A DNA stretch of 43,703 nt, from positions 1 to 43,703 of the forward strand of contig DUAN01000035.1 in NCBI GenBank assembly GCA_012960845.1, given 5' to 3'. Shown here piece after piece: positions 8,421 to 14,996 of the stretch. The first letter of the stretch is position 1, and each line of letters begins with the position of its first letter. Below the pieces are notes generated by a model. That model worked only from the letters and a program-made list of their open reading frames with translations. It did not search any database and was not told where the DNA came from. A program made the translations under genes and the position numbers. The DNA comes from Planctomycetota bacterium (GTDB lineage Bacteria; Planctomycetota; UBA8108; UBA1146).

Positions 8421-8638
8421 ATGCGATCGGGAGACCCACCTGCGGGTGGCTTCCGTGGCGTTCTGGAGTGGCCAGGATCCCCACAGGATCGTTACAGGGA
8501 CCTCATGAGGCCTCTGTGTGGGGATTCTGAGCCATCTACCAGGGCCGCGGTAAGGGTCCTTCGATGGGGGTGCGATCGCGAGTCGATCGACCGACAACCT
8601 GGCATGAGGGGCCAACGGACCGCGATTCTGAGGGACGC

Positions 8639-8667
8639 TTGCAGAGTGGCAGCAGGATCGCTATCCT
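8639..8667 (+). promoter_or_regulatory. Promoter of the tRNA-Thr/Tyr/Gly/Thr-tuf cluster
   Basis: TTGCAG (8639-8644), a 17-base spacer and TATCCT (8662-8667) lie about 21 bases before the first tRNA. Spacing is ideal and each box matches four of six. It probably starts the tRNA run and may read into tuf. Confidence 0.5.
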
Positions 8668-8688
8668 CCCGGCCTTGTGCCCATCTGT

Positions 8689-8760
8689 GCTAGCGTAGCT
8701 CAGCGGTAGAGCTCCCGCTTTGTAAGCGGGTGGTCGTGGGTTCGACTCCCACCGCTAGCT
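8689..8760 (+). tRNA. tRNA-Thr (anticodon TGT)
   Basis: The acceptor GCTAGCG pairs with CGCTAGC (8753-8759), discriminator T. The anticodon stem CCCGC/GCGGG encloses TTTGTAA, anticodon TGT. No CCA is encoded. First member of the tRNA-tuf cluster. Confidence 0.96.
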
Positions 8761-8836
8761 TCTGCAAGTTCTTGCACGGTAAGGGATTGCGGGAATTCAG
8801 GGTCGGGCCTGGAAAGTGCATCTGTGGATTCTGTGT

Positions 8837-8917
8837 GGGGGTGTGCCCGAGTGGTTAAAGGGACTTGGCTGTAAACCAAGTGCGTAAGCTACGTAGGTTC
8901 GAATCCTACCGCCCCCA
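8837..8917 (+). tRNA. tRNA-Tyr (anticodon GTA)
   Basis: A long-variable-arm tRNA of 81 bases. The acceptor GGGGGTG pairs with CGCCCCC (8910-8916, one G-U), discriminator A. The stem CTTGG/CCAAG encloses CTGTAAA, anticodon GTA. The variable arm (TGCGTAAGCTACG) is type II. No CCA is encoded. Confidence 0.96.
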
Positions 8918-9272
8918 CTGTTCTTCGAGATCGAGAGAAGATCGACGGATTTGCTTGAAAGACGACCTGTAACCTTGTTTCCTATTGAACCTTCCATCGT
9001 TGGAGTAGGATTCCTCAGATGCGGGGATTCGCTCGAAGTGATCGTTGGCGAGAGTGCGAGAGATCCTGCTACGAGTGGGATCACGAGAGATGATGTTCCT
9101 GACGATTCGTTTCACAGGAATGTCGAGCGGCCCACTGGAAACTGGATCGACCAGGATTTCCATGAAGCTTTGTGCGAAGTCGTCAACATTGGAACCCAAG
9201 AAGTTGAGATCGCATGAGGTGGATCGAGAAACCGGTGGATCGAGAAACCGGTGGAACGGGTGTGAACGATTT
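8918..9272 (+). other. 355-base spacer within the tRNA cluster
   Basis: No convincing gene. Frames on both strands lack an SD and family resemblance; the minus-strand frame is the antisense of tRNA-Tyr. The only clear structure is a perfect 16-bp tandem duplication at 9218-9249. The spacer is longer than tRNA spacers usually are. Confidence 0.6.
9218..9249 (+). repeat. 16-bp perfect tandem duplication
   Basis: GGTGGATCGAGAAACC occurs at 9218-9233 and 9234-9249, with a third partial copy (GGTGGA) after it. It ends 23 bases before tRNA-Gly(TCC). Confidence 0.9.
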
Positions 9273-9346
9273 GCGGGTGTAGCTTAGTGGTAAAGCTCCA
9301 GCCTTCCAAGCTGGTCATGTGGGTTCGATTCCCATCACCCGCTCCA
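9273..9346 (+). tRNA. tRNA-Gly (anticodon TCC)
   Basis: The acceptor GCGGGTG pairs with CACCCGC (9336-9342), discriminator T, and CCA is encoded at 9344-9346. The stem CCAGC/GCTGG encloses CTTCCAA, anticodon TCC. Acceptor and T arms are almost identical to tRNA-Gly(CCC) at 887, which lacks the encoded CCA. Confidence 0.96.
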
Positions 9347-9390
9347 GGAATCAGAACGGCACCGAGGTGTCGATGAAAAGAAATAGACGA

Positions 9391-9465
9391 GCTGCTGTAG
9401 CTCAGTGGTAGAGCACGTCCTTGGTAAGGACGAGGTCACGGGTTCAAGTCCCGTCAGCAGCTCCA
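9391..9465 (+). tRNA. tRNA-Thr (anticodon GGT)
   Basis: The acceptor GCTGCTG pairs with CAGCAGC (9455-9461), discriminator T, CCA encoded at 9463-9465. The stem CGTCC/GGACG encloses TTGGTAA, anticodon GGT. It lies 144 bases before tuf, as thrT does before tufB in E. coli. Confidence 0.96.
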
Positions 9466-9609
9466 GACAAATGGGCCCGCACACTGGTGTGGGATGAGAT
9501 TAATAGTTCGCCGAACCCTGGTCGTGTCTGCGACGGGGGAGGCCAAGGATGAGACCCGGGCAGTGGCCGTTGAATGACGGTTCAGACCACGGGCGGGGAG
9601 ATTTCCAAG

Positions 9610-10794
9610 ATGGCGAAGGAAACCTTCGTACGAAATAAACCTCACGCGAATGTGGGGACAATCGGTCACGTGGACCATGGCAAGACAACTCTGACCGCTG
9701 CGATCACTGCCGTGCTCGCACAAACTGGCGGTGCAGTAGTGAAGGCGTTTGATCAGATCGATAATGCGCCTGAAGAGCGGGAGCGTGGGATTACCATCGC
9801 AACCGCCCACGTCGAGTACGAGACGGAAAACCGTCACTACGCACACGTGGATTGCCCGGGACACGCGGATTATGTCAAGAACATGATTACCGGTGCGGCC
9901 CAGATGGACGGAGCGATCCTGGTCGTTTCCGCCGCAGATGGTCCGATGCCCCAGACTCGTGAGCACATCCTGCTCGCTCGTCAGGTCGGCGTGCCGAAGA
10001 TCGTTGTGTTCATGAACAAGGCGGACATGGTCGATGACGAGGAACTCATCGAGTTGGTGGAGATGGAAATCCGCGAACTCCTCAGTGCGTATGAGTTCCC
10101 CGGAGACGACATTCCAATCATCAAGGGAAGCGCACTCAAGGCCCTGGAGGATCCAACTTCCGATGCCGCAGGTGCGATCACCGAGTTGTTGGCCGCCGTC
10201 GATGAGTACATCGAGGTTCCCGAACGCGACAACGCCAAGGACTTCCTGATGCCTGTGGAGGATGTGTTCTCCATTGCAGGTCGTGGAACCGTGGTGACGG
10301 GTCGTATCGAAACCGGAATCCTCAAGACCGGTGACGAAGTTGAAATCGTCGGGATCAAGGATACCCTTTTGACCACCTGCACGGGGGTCGAAATGTTCCA
10401 GAAGACTCTCGATGAGGGGCAAGCCGGCGACAATGTCGGTGCGCTGCTTCGTGGTACCAAGAAGGAAGAAGTGCACCGTGGACAGGTGTTGGCCAAAAAA
10501 GGCAGCATCACTCCGCACACCGAGTTCGAGGCAGAGGTCTACATCCTCTCCAAGGACGAAGGTGGACGGCACTCTCCATTCTTCAACGGATACCGTCCTC
10601 AGTTTTACTTCAGGACCACTGATGTGACCGGTAACACCGAGGTCGTCGGGGCAGACATGTGCATGCCTGGGGACAACGCAAAGATCAAGGTTGAGTTGAT
10701 CACTCCGATCGCAATGCACGAGCAGTTGCGCTTCGCAATCCGTGAAGGCGGTAAAACCGTCGGAGCGGGAGTAGTGAGCAAGATCGTAAAGTAG
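9610..10794 (+). CDS. tuf: Elongation factor Tu
   Basis: 394 residues. EF-Tu carries aminoacyl-tRNA to the ribosomal A site as a GTP complex. The G motifs are GHVDHGKTT (P-loop), [12 protein letters not shown] (switch I), DCPGHADY (switch II), NKADMVDD (the N-K-x-D motif, with Ala where many have Cys) and GSALKALE. Domains 2 and 3 follow ([28 protein letters not shown]; final [15 protein letters not shown]). ATG 9610 is preferred over an upstream frame start at 9574 because GGGGAG (9595-9600) precedes it and the protein then begins [20 protein letters not shown] as in homologues. It is followed by a strong hairpin, then tRNA-Trp; rpmG, often found in between, is absent. Confidence 0.98.
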   Translation: MAKETFVRNKPHANVGTIGHVDHGKTTLTAAITAVLAQTGGAVVKAFDQIDNAPEERERGITIATAHVEYETENRHYAHVDCPGHADYVKNMITGAAQMDGAILVVSAADGPMPQTREHILLARQVGVPKIVVFMNKADMVDDEELIELVEMEIRELLSAYEFPGDDIPIIKGSALKALEDPTSDAAGAITELLAAVDEYIEVPERDNAKDFLMPVEDVFSIAGRGTVVTGRIETGILKTGDEVEIVGIKDTLLTTCTGVEMFQKTLDEGQAGDNVGALLRGTKKEEVHRGQVLAKKGSITPHTEFEAEVYILSKDEGGRHSPFFNGYRPQFYFRTTDVTGNTEVVGADMCMPGDNAKIKVELITPIAMHEQLRFAIREGGKTVGAGVVSKIVK

Positions 10795-10820
10795 GCCTTC
10801 GGGTTGACTTTGGATTTCGA

Positions 10821-10866
10821 GGGACGCCGAACCACCTCCGGGTGACCAGAGGTGGTGCGGCGTCCC
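10821..10866 (+). terminator. Strong hairpin after tuf
   Basis: GGGACGCCG with AACCACCTC pairs across a ten-base loop with GAGGTGGT and CGGCGTCCC, one mismatch in about 17 pairs. A modest T-containing tail follows. Probable terminator or attenuator between tuf and tRNA-Trp. Confidence 0.6.
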
Positions 10867-10908
10867 TGATTAGAATTTGAGAGAGTGCGCTTTTGAGTGC
10901 GACGGGAA

Positions 10909-10932
10909 ACTTCGATTTGAACTTCGATTTGA
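10909..10932 (+). repeat. 12-bp perfect tandem duplication
   Basis: ACTTCGATTTGA is repeated at 10909-10920 and 10921-10932, between the tuf hairpin and tRNA-Trp. Confidence 0.9.
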
Positions 10933-10953
10933 CTTTTCGAGTGGTTCGTCAGG

Positions 10954-11030
10954 AGGGCAGTAGCTCCAATTGGTAGAGCAGCGGATTCCAAATCCGCGGG
11001 TTGTGGGTTCGAGTCCCTCCTGCCCTGCCA
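10954..11030 (+). tRNA. tRNA-Trp (anticodon CCA)
   Basis: The acceptor AGGGCAG pairs with CTGCCCT (11020-11026), discriminator G, CCA encoded at 11028-11030. The stem GCGGA/TCCGC encloses TTCCAAA, anticodon CCA. The position between tuf and secE is common in bacteria. Confidence 0.97.
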
Positions 11031-11034
11031 ACCT

Positions 11035-11068
11035 TGACTGACCCGCGAGAATGACTGACCAGCGACAA
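11035..11068 (+). repeat. 17-bp imperfect tandem duplication
   Basis: Two copies of TGACTGACCmGCGAsAA (11035-11051 and 11052-11068) differ at two positions. They start five bases after tRNA-Trp. Confidence 0.8.
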
Positions 11069-11147
11069 TTTGCTGGTGCGATCGAGAATCGAGTTCGATA
11101 GGGTCCCGCTCGTGGATGTTGAGTGGCGAATTTGAGTGAGATGGGTT

Positions 11148-11193
11148 CCCTGACGGTCAGGGATCTCCGAGATGGCATCCAGGTGACGATGCC
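11148..11193 (+). other. Inverted repeats in the secE leader
   Basis: CCCTGAC-G-GTCAGGG (11148-11162) and GGCATC-N8-GATGCC (11174-11193, overlapping a CCAGG/CCTGG pair) stand 36-80 bases before secE. Role unknown; they could shape the leader RNA. Confidence 0.45.
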
Positions 11194-11229
11194 TGGCAGC
11201 AGAGATCTAAAGAACGGGAAGGGACGAAG

Positions 11230-11655
11230 ATGAGTTTCCGTCTCTACAAAGAGGGACAGGGCCGCTGGGCTCGAGGTGCCCTGGCTGCCATCCTGTTCCT
11301 TGTGGGTCTGTTTGCGACCATCTCCGTCTCCCAGTGGTTCGCCGGGAATGGCTGGGGCACCGATGTGGTTTTCACCTTGCCCGTCATCCACTGGGGTCCC
11401 GAGCTCAAGGATTTGATTTCAGTGCTGATCTTTTTGCCGTTTCTGGTCGGTGGATACTGGTATTACAATCAGTCACGAGTCAGTGATTTCCTGATCGACA
11501 CCGAGCATGAGTTACAACACAAGGTTACCTGGCCAACACGACAAGAAACCGTCAAGAACTCCATCGTGGTGGTGATCACCTGTATCGTCATCATGGGTTG
11601 GATCGTACTGGCTGATCAGGCGTTTAAAGCGCTTCAATCGGTGGTCTACCACTAA
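11230..11655 (+). CDS. secE: Preprotein translocase subunit SecE
   Basis: 141 residues, much longer than the about 60-residue single-span SecE. Two extra N-terminal membrane segments are visible (about residues 17-36 and 60-78). They are followed by the conserved amphipathic helix and hinge (SDFLIDTEHELQHKVTWPTRQETVKNS, given here in part as HKVTWPTRQETVKNS at about 97-111) and the final span (IVVVITCIVIMGWIVLA). SecE clamps SecY in the inner-membrane channel. The WPTRQE motif is diagnostic. The ATG follows GGGAAGGGACGAAG. The stop overlaps the nusG start by one base (TAATG). Confidence 0.93.
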   Translation: MSFRLYKEGQGRWARGALAAILFLVGLFATISVSQWFAGNGWGTDVVFTLPVIHWGPELKDLISVLIFLPFLVGGYWYYNQSRVSDFLIDTEHELQHKVTWPTRQETVKNSIVVVITCIVIMGWIVLADQAFKALQSVVYH

Positions 11656-12410
11656 TGAATCCGATCGTTTCTGATCTCACTGTTTCTGACGATCTGTACT
11701 GTTCCGCGCCTGGCGAAGGAACGGGAGAAGAGATCGATGACACCGTAGCCGCAGATATTGGCGAAGGTGACGAGATCATTGGCGCTACCACTGACGAAGC
11801 GGTGGAAGAGTTGGATGAAGACCCGGTGACCTCGAGTCCTTCCAAGATACGCAAGGACCCGGCGGATGAGTTGCCGTTCGAATGGTACGTCATCAAGGTC
11901 GCCAATGGTCGCGAGGACACGCTTTCTCGCAAGGTTGAGAAAACACTGGCCCTCAGGGGGCTCGATGCCTATGTCCGGAACATCGTGGTTCCGAAACAAA
12001 AGGTCACCGAGATCAAAGAGGGCAAGAAGAAGATTCGAGAGATCAAACTCTACCAGGGTTACTTCTTCATGGAGTGCCAACTGGTCGAGGAGATCTGGTA
12101 CTTGCTGAGGGATATCCAGGGAGTGGGTTCCTTCGTCGGCGGAGTCGGTAACAAGCCGATGCCGATGACACCGGATGAGGTGCGCAAGTTGCGCGACATG
12201 ATGGAGCAACGCGAGAGTGAAGAACCTCCAGAGTTGAAGATCGATGTGAAAAAGAACGATACGGTGAAGGTCAAAGATGGCCCCTTCGAAAACTTCGAAG
12301 GCATCGTGGAAGAGGTCCACCCGAAGACGGGAAAACTGCGAGTGATGGTCACCATCTTTGGCAGGGATACCCCGGTAGACCTGGAATACTGGCAGGTAGA
12401 ACAGACTTGA
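11655..12410 (+). CDS. nusG: Transcription elongation/antitermination factor NusG
   Basis: 251 residues. NusG binds the beta-prime clamp helices and links RNA polymerase to Rho or the ribosome. The NGN domain starts near residue 73 (FEWYVIKVANGREDTLSRK) and includes YQGYFFMEC and GVGSFVGG. The KOW domain occupies about 190-251 (DTVKVKDGPFENFEGIV). Residues 1-72 are an acidic, probably disordered extension rich in Asp, Glu, Ser and Thr that is not part of ordinary NusG. The start is set by the one-base overlap with secE; a shorter start near MPF is not available, since no in-frame ATG lies close to the NGN domain. Confidence 0.95.
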   Translation: MNPIVSDLTVSDDLYCSAPGEGTGEEIDDTVAADIGEGDEIIGATTDEAVEELDEDPVTSSPSKIRKDPADELPFEWYVIKVANGREDTLSRKVEKTLALRGLDAYVRNIVVPKQKVTEIKEGKKKIREIKLYQGYFFMECQLVEEIWYLLRDIQGVGSFVGGVGNKPMPMTPDEVRKLRDMMEQRESEEPPELKIDVKKNDTVKVKDGPFENFEGIVEEVHPKTGKLRVMVTIFGRDTPVDLEYWQVEQT

Positions 12411-12433
12411 TCCCGAACTAAAACAGGGATCCA

Positions 12434-12474
12434 TGCGGGAGGTTCACTCCGGAAGTTCCGGAGAGTGATCCGCA
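12434..12474 (+). promoter_or_regulatory. Structured leader hairpin before rplK
   Basis: TGCGG pairs with CCGCA, TCACT with AGTGA, and CCGGAA with TTCCGG, stacked into one long interrupted stem in the 85-base nusG-rplK gap. In many bacteria ribosomal protein L1 represses rplKA by binding a leader stem-loop that mimics its rRNA site. This hairpin is a candidate for that role, by position only. Confidence 0.45.
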
Positions 12475-12495
12475 GACCGCAGGAAATGGCAGTTC

Positions 12496-12930
12496 ATGGC
12501 AAAAGCAAGCAAGCAAGTAACCGGCTTGATCAAATTGCAGGTACCGGGAGGACAGGCGACCCCTGCTCCACCGGTCGGACCTGCGCTGGGTCAGCACGGT
12601 GTCAACATCGGCGAGTTCGTGCAGCGCTTCAACTCGGAGACGTCCAGCCAGCAAGGCGTGGTCATCCCGGTTGAGATCAGCGTTTACTCCGATCGATCCT
12701 TTGATTTCATCCTGAAGTCTCCTCCGGCAGCAGTACTCATCCTGAAGGCGATGGGCGCAGAAAAAGCTGCCAATAACCCAGGCCACGAGACGGTCGGCAC
12801 CATCACCTCAGCGCAGGTGAAAGAGATTGCCGAGACCAAAATCAATGATCTGAACGCTGCAACCATCGAGGCTGCGATGCGGATCATTGAAGGAACTGCT
12901 CGTAGCATGGGCGTGAAGGTGGAGGACTGA
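12496..12930 (+). CDS. rplK: Ribosomal protein L11
   Basis: 144 residues, normal length. L11 forms the GTPase-associated centre with 23S rRNA and contacts EF-G. The proline-rich N-terminal signature [20 protein letters not shown] is intact, as is the C-terminal rRNA-binding domain ([27 protein letters not shown]). A leader hairpin precedes it, and its TGA overlaps the rplA ATG by one base. Confidence 0.98.
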   Translation: MAKASKQVTGLIKLQVPGGQATPAPPVGPALGQHGVNIGEFVQRFNSETSSQQGVVIPVEISVYSDRSFDFILKSPPAAVLILKAMGAEKAANNPGHETVGTITSAQVKEIAETKINDLNAATIEAAMRIIEGTARSMGVKVED

Positions 12931-13616
12931 TGTCAAGATCCAGCAAGCGCCACGGCGGTAATCGCTCGAAAGTGGATTCCATAGCTGCAGTGTCGGTGAA
13001 CGAAGCGGTCAAGATCCTCGGCGGATTTCAACTGGCCAAGTTCGACGAAACAGTCGAGATCGCGATCCGCCTCGGTATCGATCCACGGCAGGGCACTCAA
13101 AATGTCAGGGGAGCGTTTTCTCTTCCGCATGGCATCGGCAAGCAAGTCCGGGTGATCGCATTCGTAGAGGGACCCGCTGCAGAAGAGGCCAAGGCGGCAG
13201 GAGCCATCGAGGTCGGAGCAAAGGATCTGGCCGAAAAGGTGGAGGGTGGTTGGTTCGATTTCGATGTTGCCATCGCTCACCCCTCGATGATGAGATTCGT
13301 TGGAAAACTGGGAAAAGTGCTGGGTCCCCAGGGAAAGATGCCGACCCCCAAGAGTGGCACGGTGACCACAGATGTCGTCAAGGCTGTCGCGGAGTTCGTC
13401 GCAGGGAAAATCGAGTTTCGTAATGACGCTGGTGGAATCATCCACGCTCCGGTGGGACGTCGCAGTTTTGAAGCGGCGCAACTCACCGAGAATATCGATG
13501 CATTCATCCAGCACGTTGAGAAATTGAAGCCCAGTTCGACCAAGGGTACATACATGAGAAAAGTTCACATCAAATCAACCATGTCTCCTTCTGTTTCCGT
13601 GATTTGCGGACAGTAA
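12930..13616 (+). CDS. rplA: Ribosomal protein L1
   Basis: 228 residues. L1 forms the mobile L1 stalk at the E site and is often the repressor of its own operon. The family core is visible: PHGIGKQVRV, the GKLGKVLGPQGKMPTPKSGT loop, and AGKIEFRNDAGGIIHAPVG. The start overlaps the rplK stop (TGATG), so the two are translationally coupled. The C-terminus (KVHIKSTMSPSVSV) is complete. Confidence 0.97.
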   Translation: MSRSSKRHGGNRSKVDSIAAVSVNEAVKILGGFQLAKFDETVEIAIRLGIDPRQGTQNVRGAFSLPHGIGKQVRVIAFVEGPAAEEAKAAGAIEVGAKDLAEKVEGGWFDFDVAIAHPSMMRFVGKLGKVLGPQGKMPTPKSGTVTTDVVKAVAEFVAGKIEFRNDAGGIIHAPVGRRSFEAAQLTENIDAFIQHVEKLKPSSTKGTYMRKVHIKSTMSPSVSVICGQ

Positions 13617-13643
13617 GACAAGAGAGCGAGAGAGGAGGGCCAC

Positions 13644-14174
13644 ATGGCCCGTAGGCTGAAAGTCATGATGGCTGACCAACTGCGTCAGCGTCTCGACAAT
13701 GCCGGAGATCTGCTCCTTGTCGATTTCTCCGGTCTGAACTCAGATGAGGATTTTACCGCTCGCAAGGAACTTCGTACGGAGGGCCTGACGGTGGGGGTTG
13801 TGAAGAATTCCATTCTTCGTCGAGTGTTCGCCGACCGCGGGAACGAATTCCCGGAAGAGACTTATGCGGGTCCCCTTGCGCTAGTGCTCGGGGAAACCGA
13901 TGCCATCAGCGCCAGCAAGTCGATTGCGGGATGGAGAAAAAAGAACGGCAAGGTCATGGCGCTCAAGGGCGGCATGCTGGAAGGCGAGGCCTTGGGCCCC
14001 GCCGAAGCCGAACAATTAGTGAAAATGCCAAGTGTCCAGGAAACACGTACAGCGGTCGTTTCTGCGATTGCCGGACCGCTGACGAGCCTGGTCGCTATTT
14101 CCCAGAACCTACTCACCGGAGTTCCCGGTGTGCTGCAGGCGATCGCAGATAAGCAAAGTAAAGAAGGAGAGTAG
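13644..14174 (+). CDS. rplJ: Ribosomal protein L10
   Basis: 176 residues. L10 anchors L7/L12 dimers to the stalk base. The N-terminal rRNA-binding domain begins [17 protein letters not shown] and contains [11 protein letters not shown]. The C-terminal helix that binds L7/L12 is the [21 protein letters not shown] region. Only 27 bases separate it from rplA, too short for the long L10-binding leader known from other bacteria, so regulation probably works through rplKA. Confidence 0.95.
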   Translation: MARRLKVMMADQLRQRLDNAGDLLLVDFSGLNSDEDFTARKELRTEGLTVGVVKNSILRRVFADRGNEFPEETYAGPLALVLGETDAISASKSIAGWRKKNGKVMALKGGMLEGEALGPAEAEQLVKMPSVQETRTAVVSAIAGPLTSLVAISQNLLTGVPGVLQAIADKQSKEGE

Positions 14175-14179
14175 CTGCC

Positions 14180-14605
14180 ATGTCGGATGAAGCTGCCACC
14201 GAGACGGAGAAGGCCCCGCCGAGCAAAAATGTCGGATCCATCGTGGAGAGCATCAAAGTGCTCAATGTGATGGAGCTGGTTGAGCTCAAGGATGTCCTCG
14301 AAGATGAATTTGGTGTCACCGCCGCTGCTGCAATGCCGATGGGAATGCCCATGATGGCAGCCGCAGGCGATGGTGCTGAAGAGGCTGCTGAGCAGACCGA
14401 GTTTGACGTGATTCTTGCCGCCATCGGCGACAAGAAGATCCCCGTCATCAAGGCTGTTCGAAGCATCACAGGTCTGGGCCTCAAAGAGGCCAAGGACCTG
14501 GTGGAAAGCGCGCCGAAGGCTGTCAAGGAAGGTGCCTCCAAGGAGGACGCCGAGAAGCTCAAGAAAGAGCTGGAAGACGCCGGAGCCACCGTCGAAATCA
14601 AGTAG
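14180..14605 (+). CDS. rplL: Ribosomal protein L7/L12
   Basis: 141 residues, somewhat long because of an N-terminal extension ([16 protein letters not shown]) before the dimerisation helix ([17 protein letters not shown]). The Ala/Met/Gly-rich hinge is at about 48-70. The C-terminal factor-binding domain is intact ([49 protein letters not shown]). It recruits GTPase factors to the ribosome. A 391-base structured spacer follows before rpoB. Confidence 0.97.
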   Translation: MSDEAATETEKAPPSKNVGSIVESIKVLNVMELVELKDVLEDEFGVTAAAAMPMGMPMMAAAGDGAEEAAEQTEFDVILAAIGDKKIPVIKAVRSITGLGLKEAKDLVESAPKAVKEGASKEDAEKLKKELEDAGATVEIK

Positions 14606-14996
14606 ATTTTCGACGGGTGAATTCGATCGATTCTCGTCCAGTCGCTCTTTGGCGTCTGGACGAGATGGATCGATTGAATTGACGGGGTATTTTGCAAACG
14701 AATGAGTGCGGGGGTGTCGCCCGAGCGAGGAGCGCGCCTCCGGGACTCCGGGAATCAGTGGTATGCCGAGGGGGGAGCCTTCGGCTGGTAGATTCCCAGT
14801 TCTGTCCCGGACAGCTGTCAACGGGCTGTCGCAGTATCGCCATCGCTCGGGATTTGATTCCCGACACGAGGGTACACGAGTATCAGCGAGATTGTCGATG
14901 AGATCATCGACGGGTCATTTCGCTGGCGCCGGATGGGACGGACGGATTCTTGCCGATCAGGTGGGAGTCGTGTTCAGAAATCGAAAGTGAGGCAGC
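14606..14996 (+). promoter_or_regulatory. Structured 391-base rplL-rpoB spacer
   Basis: No gene is seen. Several hairpins are: a long near-perfect stem at 14620-14680 (arms of about 22 bases ending in CTCGTCCAG/CTGGACGAG), TCGGGA-TTTGAT-TCCCGA at 14847-14864, and GTCGATGA-GA-TCATCGAC at 14894-14911. In E. coli the same spacer contains an attenuator and an RNase III site that set the ratio of ribosomal proteins to RNA polymerase. A matching role here is inference. No clear promoter for rpoB was found by eye. Confidence 0.55.

Noticed and set aside
8797-9084. Minus-strand frame containing GGGRIRTYVAYALGLQPSPF
   Set aside because: This is the antisense reading of tRNA-Tyr, a peptide often mis-annotated as a protein; no SD or family.
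8951-9217. Plus-strand 88-codon frame between tRNA-Tyr and tRNA-Gly
   Set aside because: TTG start without SD, no recognisable domain, and a duplication directly after it.
10870-11391. Minus-strand 173-codon frame with GLEPTTRGFGIRCSTNWSYC
   Set aside because: Antisense reading of tRNA-Trp continued into the secE region; a well-known false gene.
13617-13643. L10 leader RNA before rplJ
   Set aside because: The gap to rplA is only 27 bases, too short for the known L10-binding leader.
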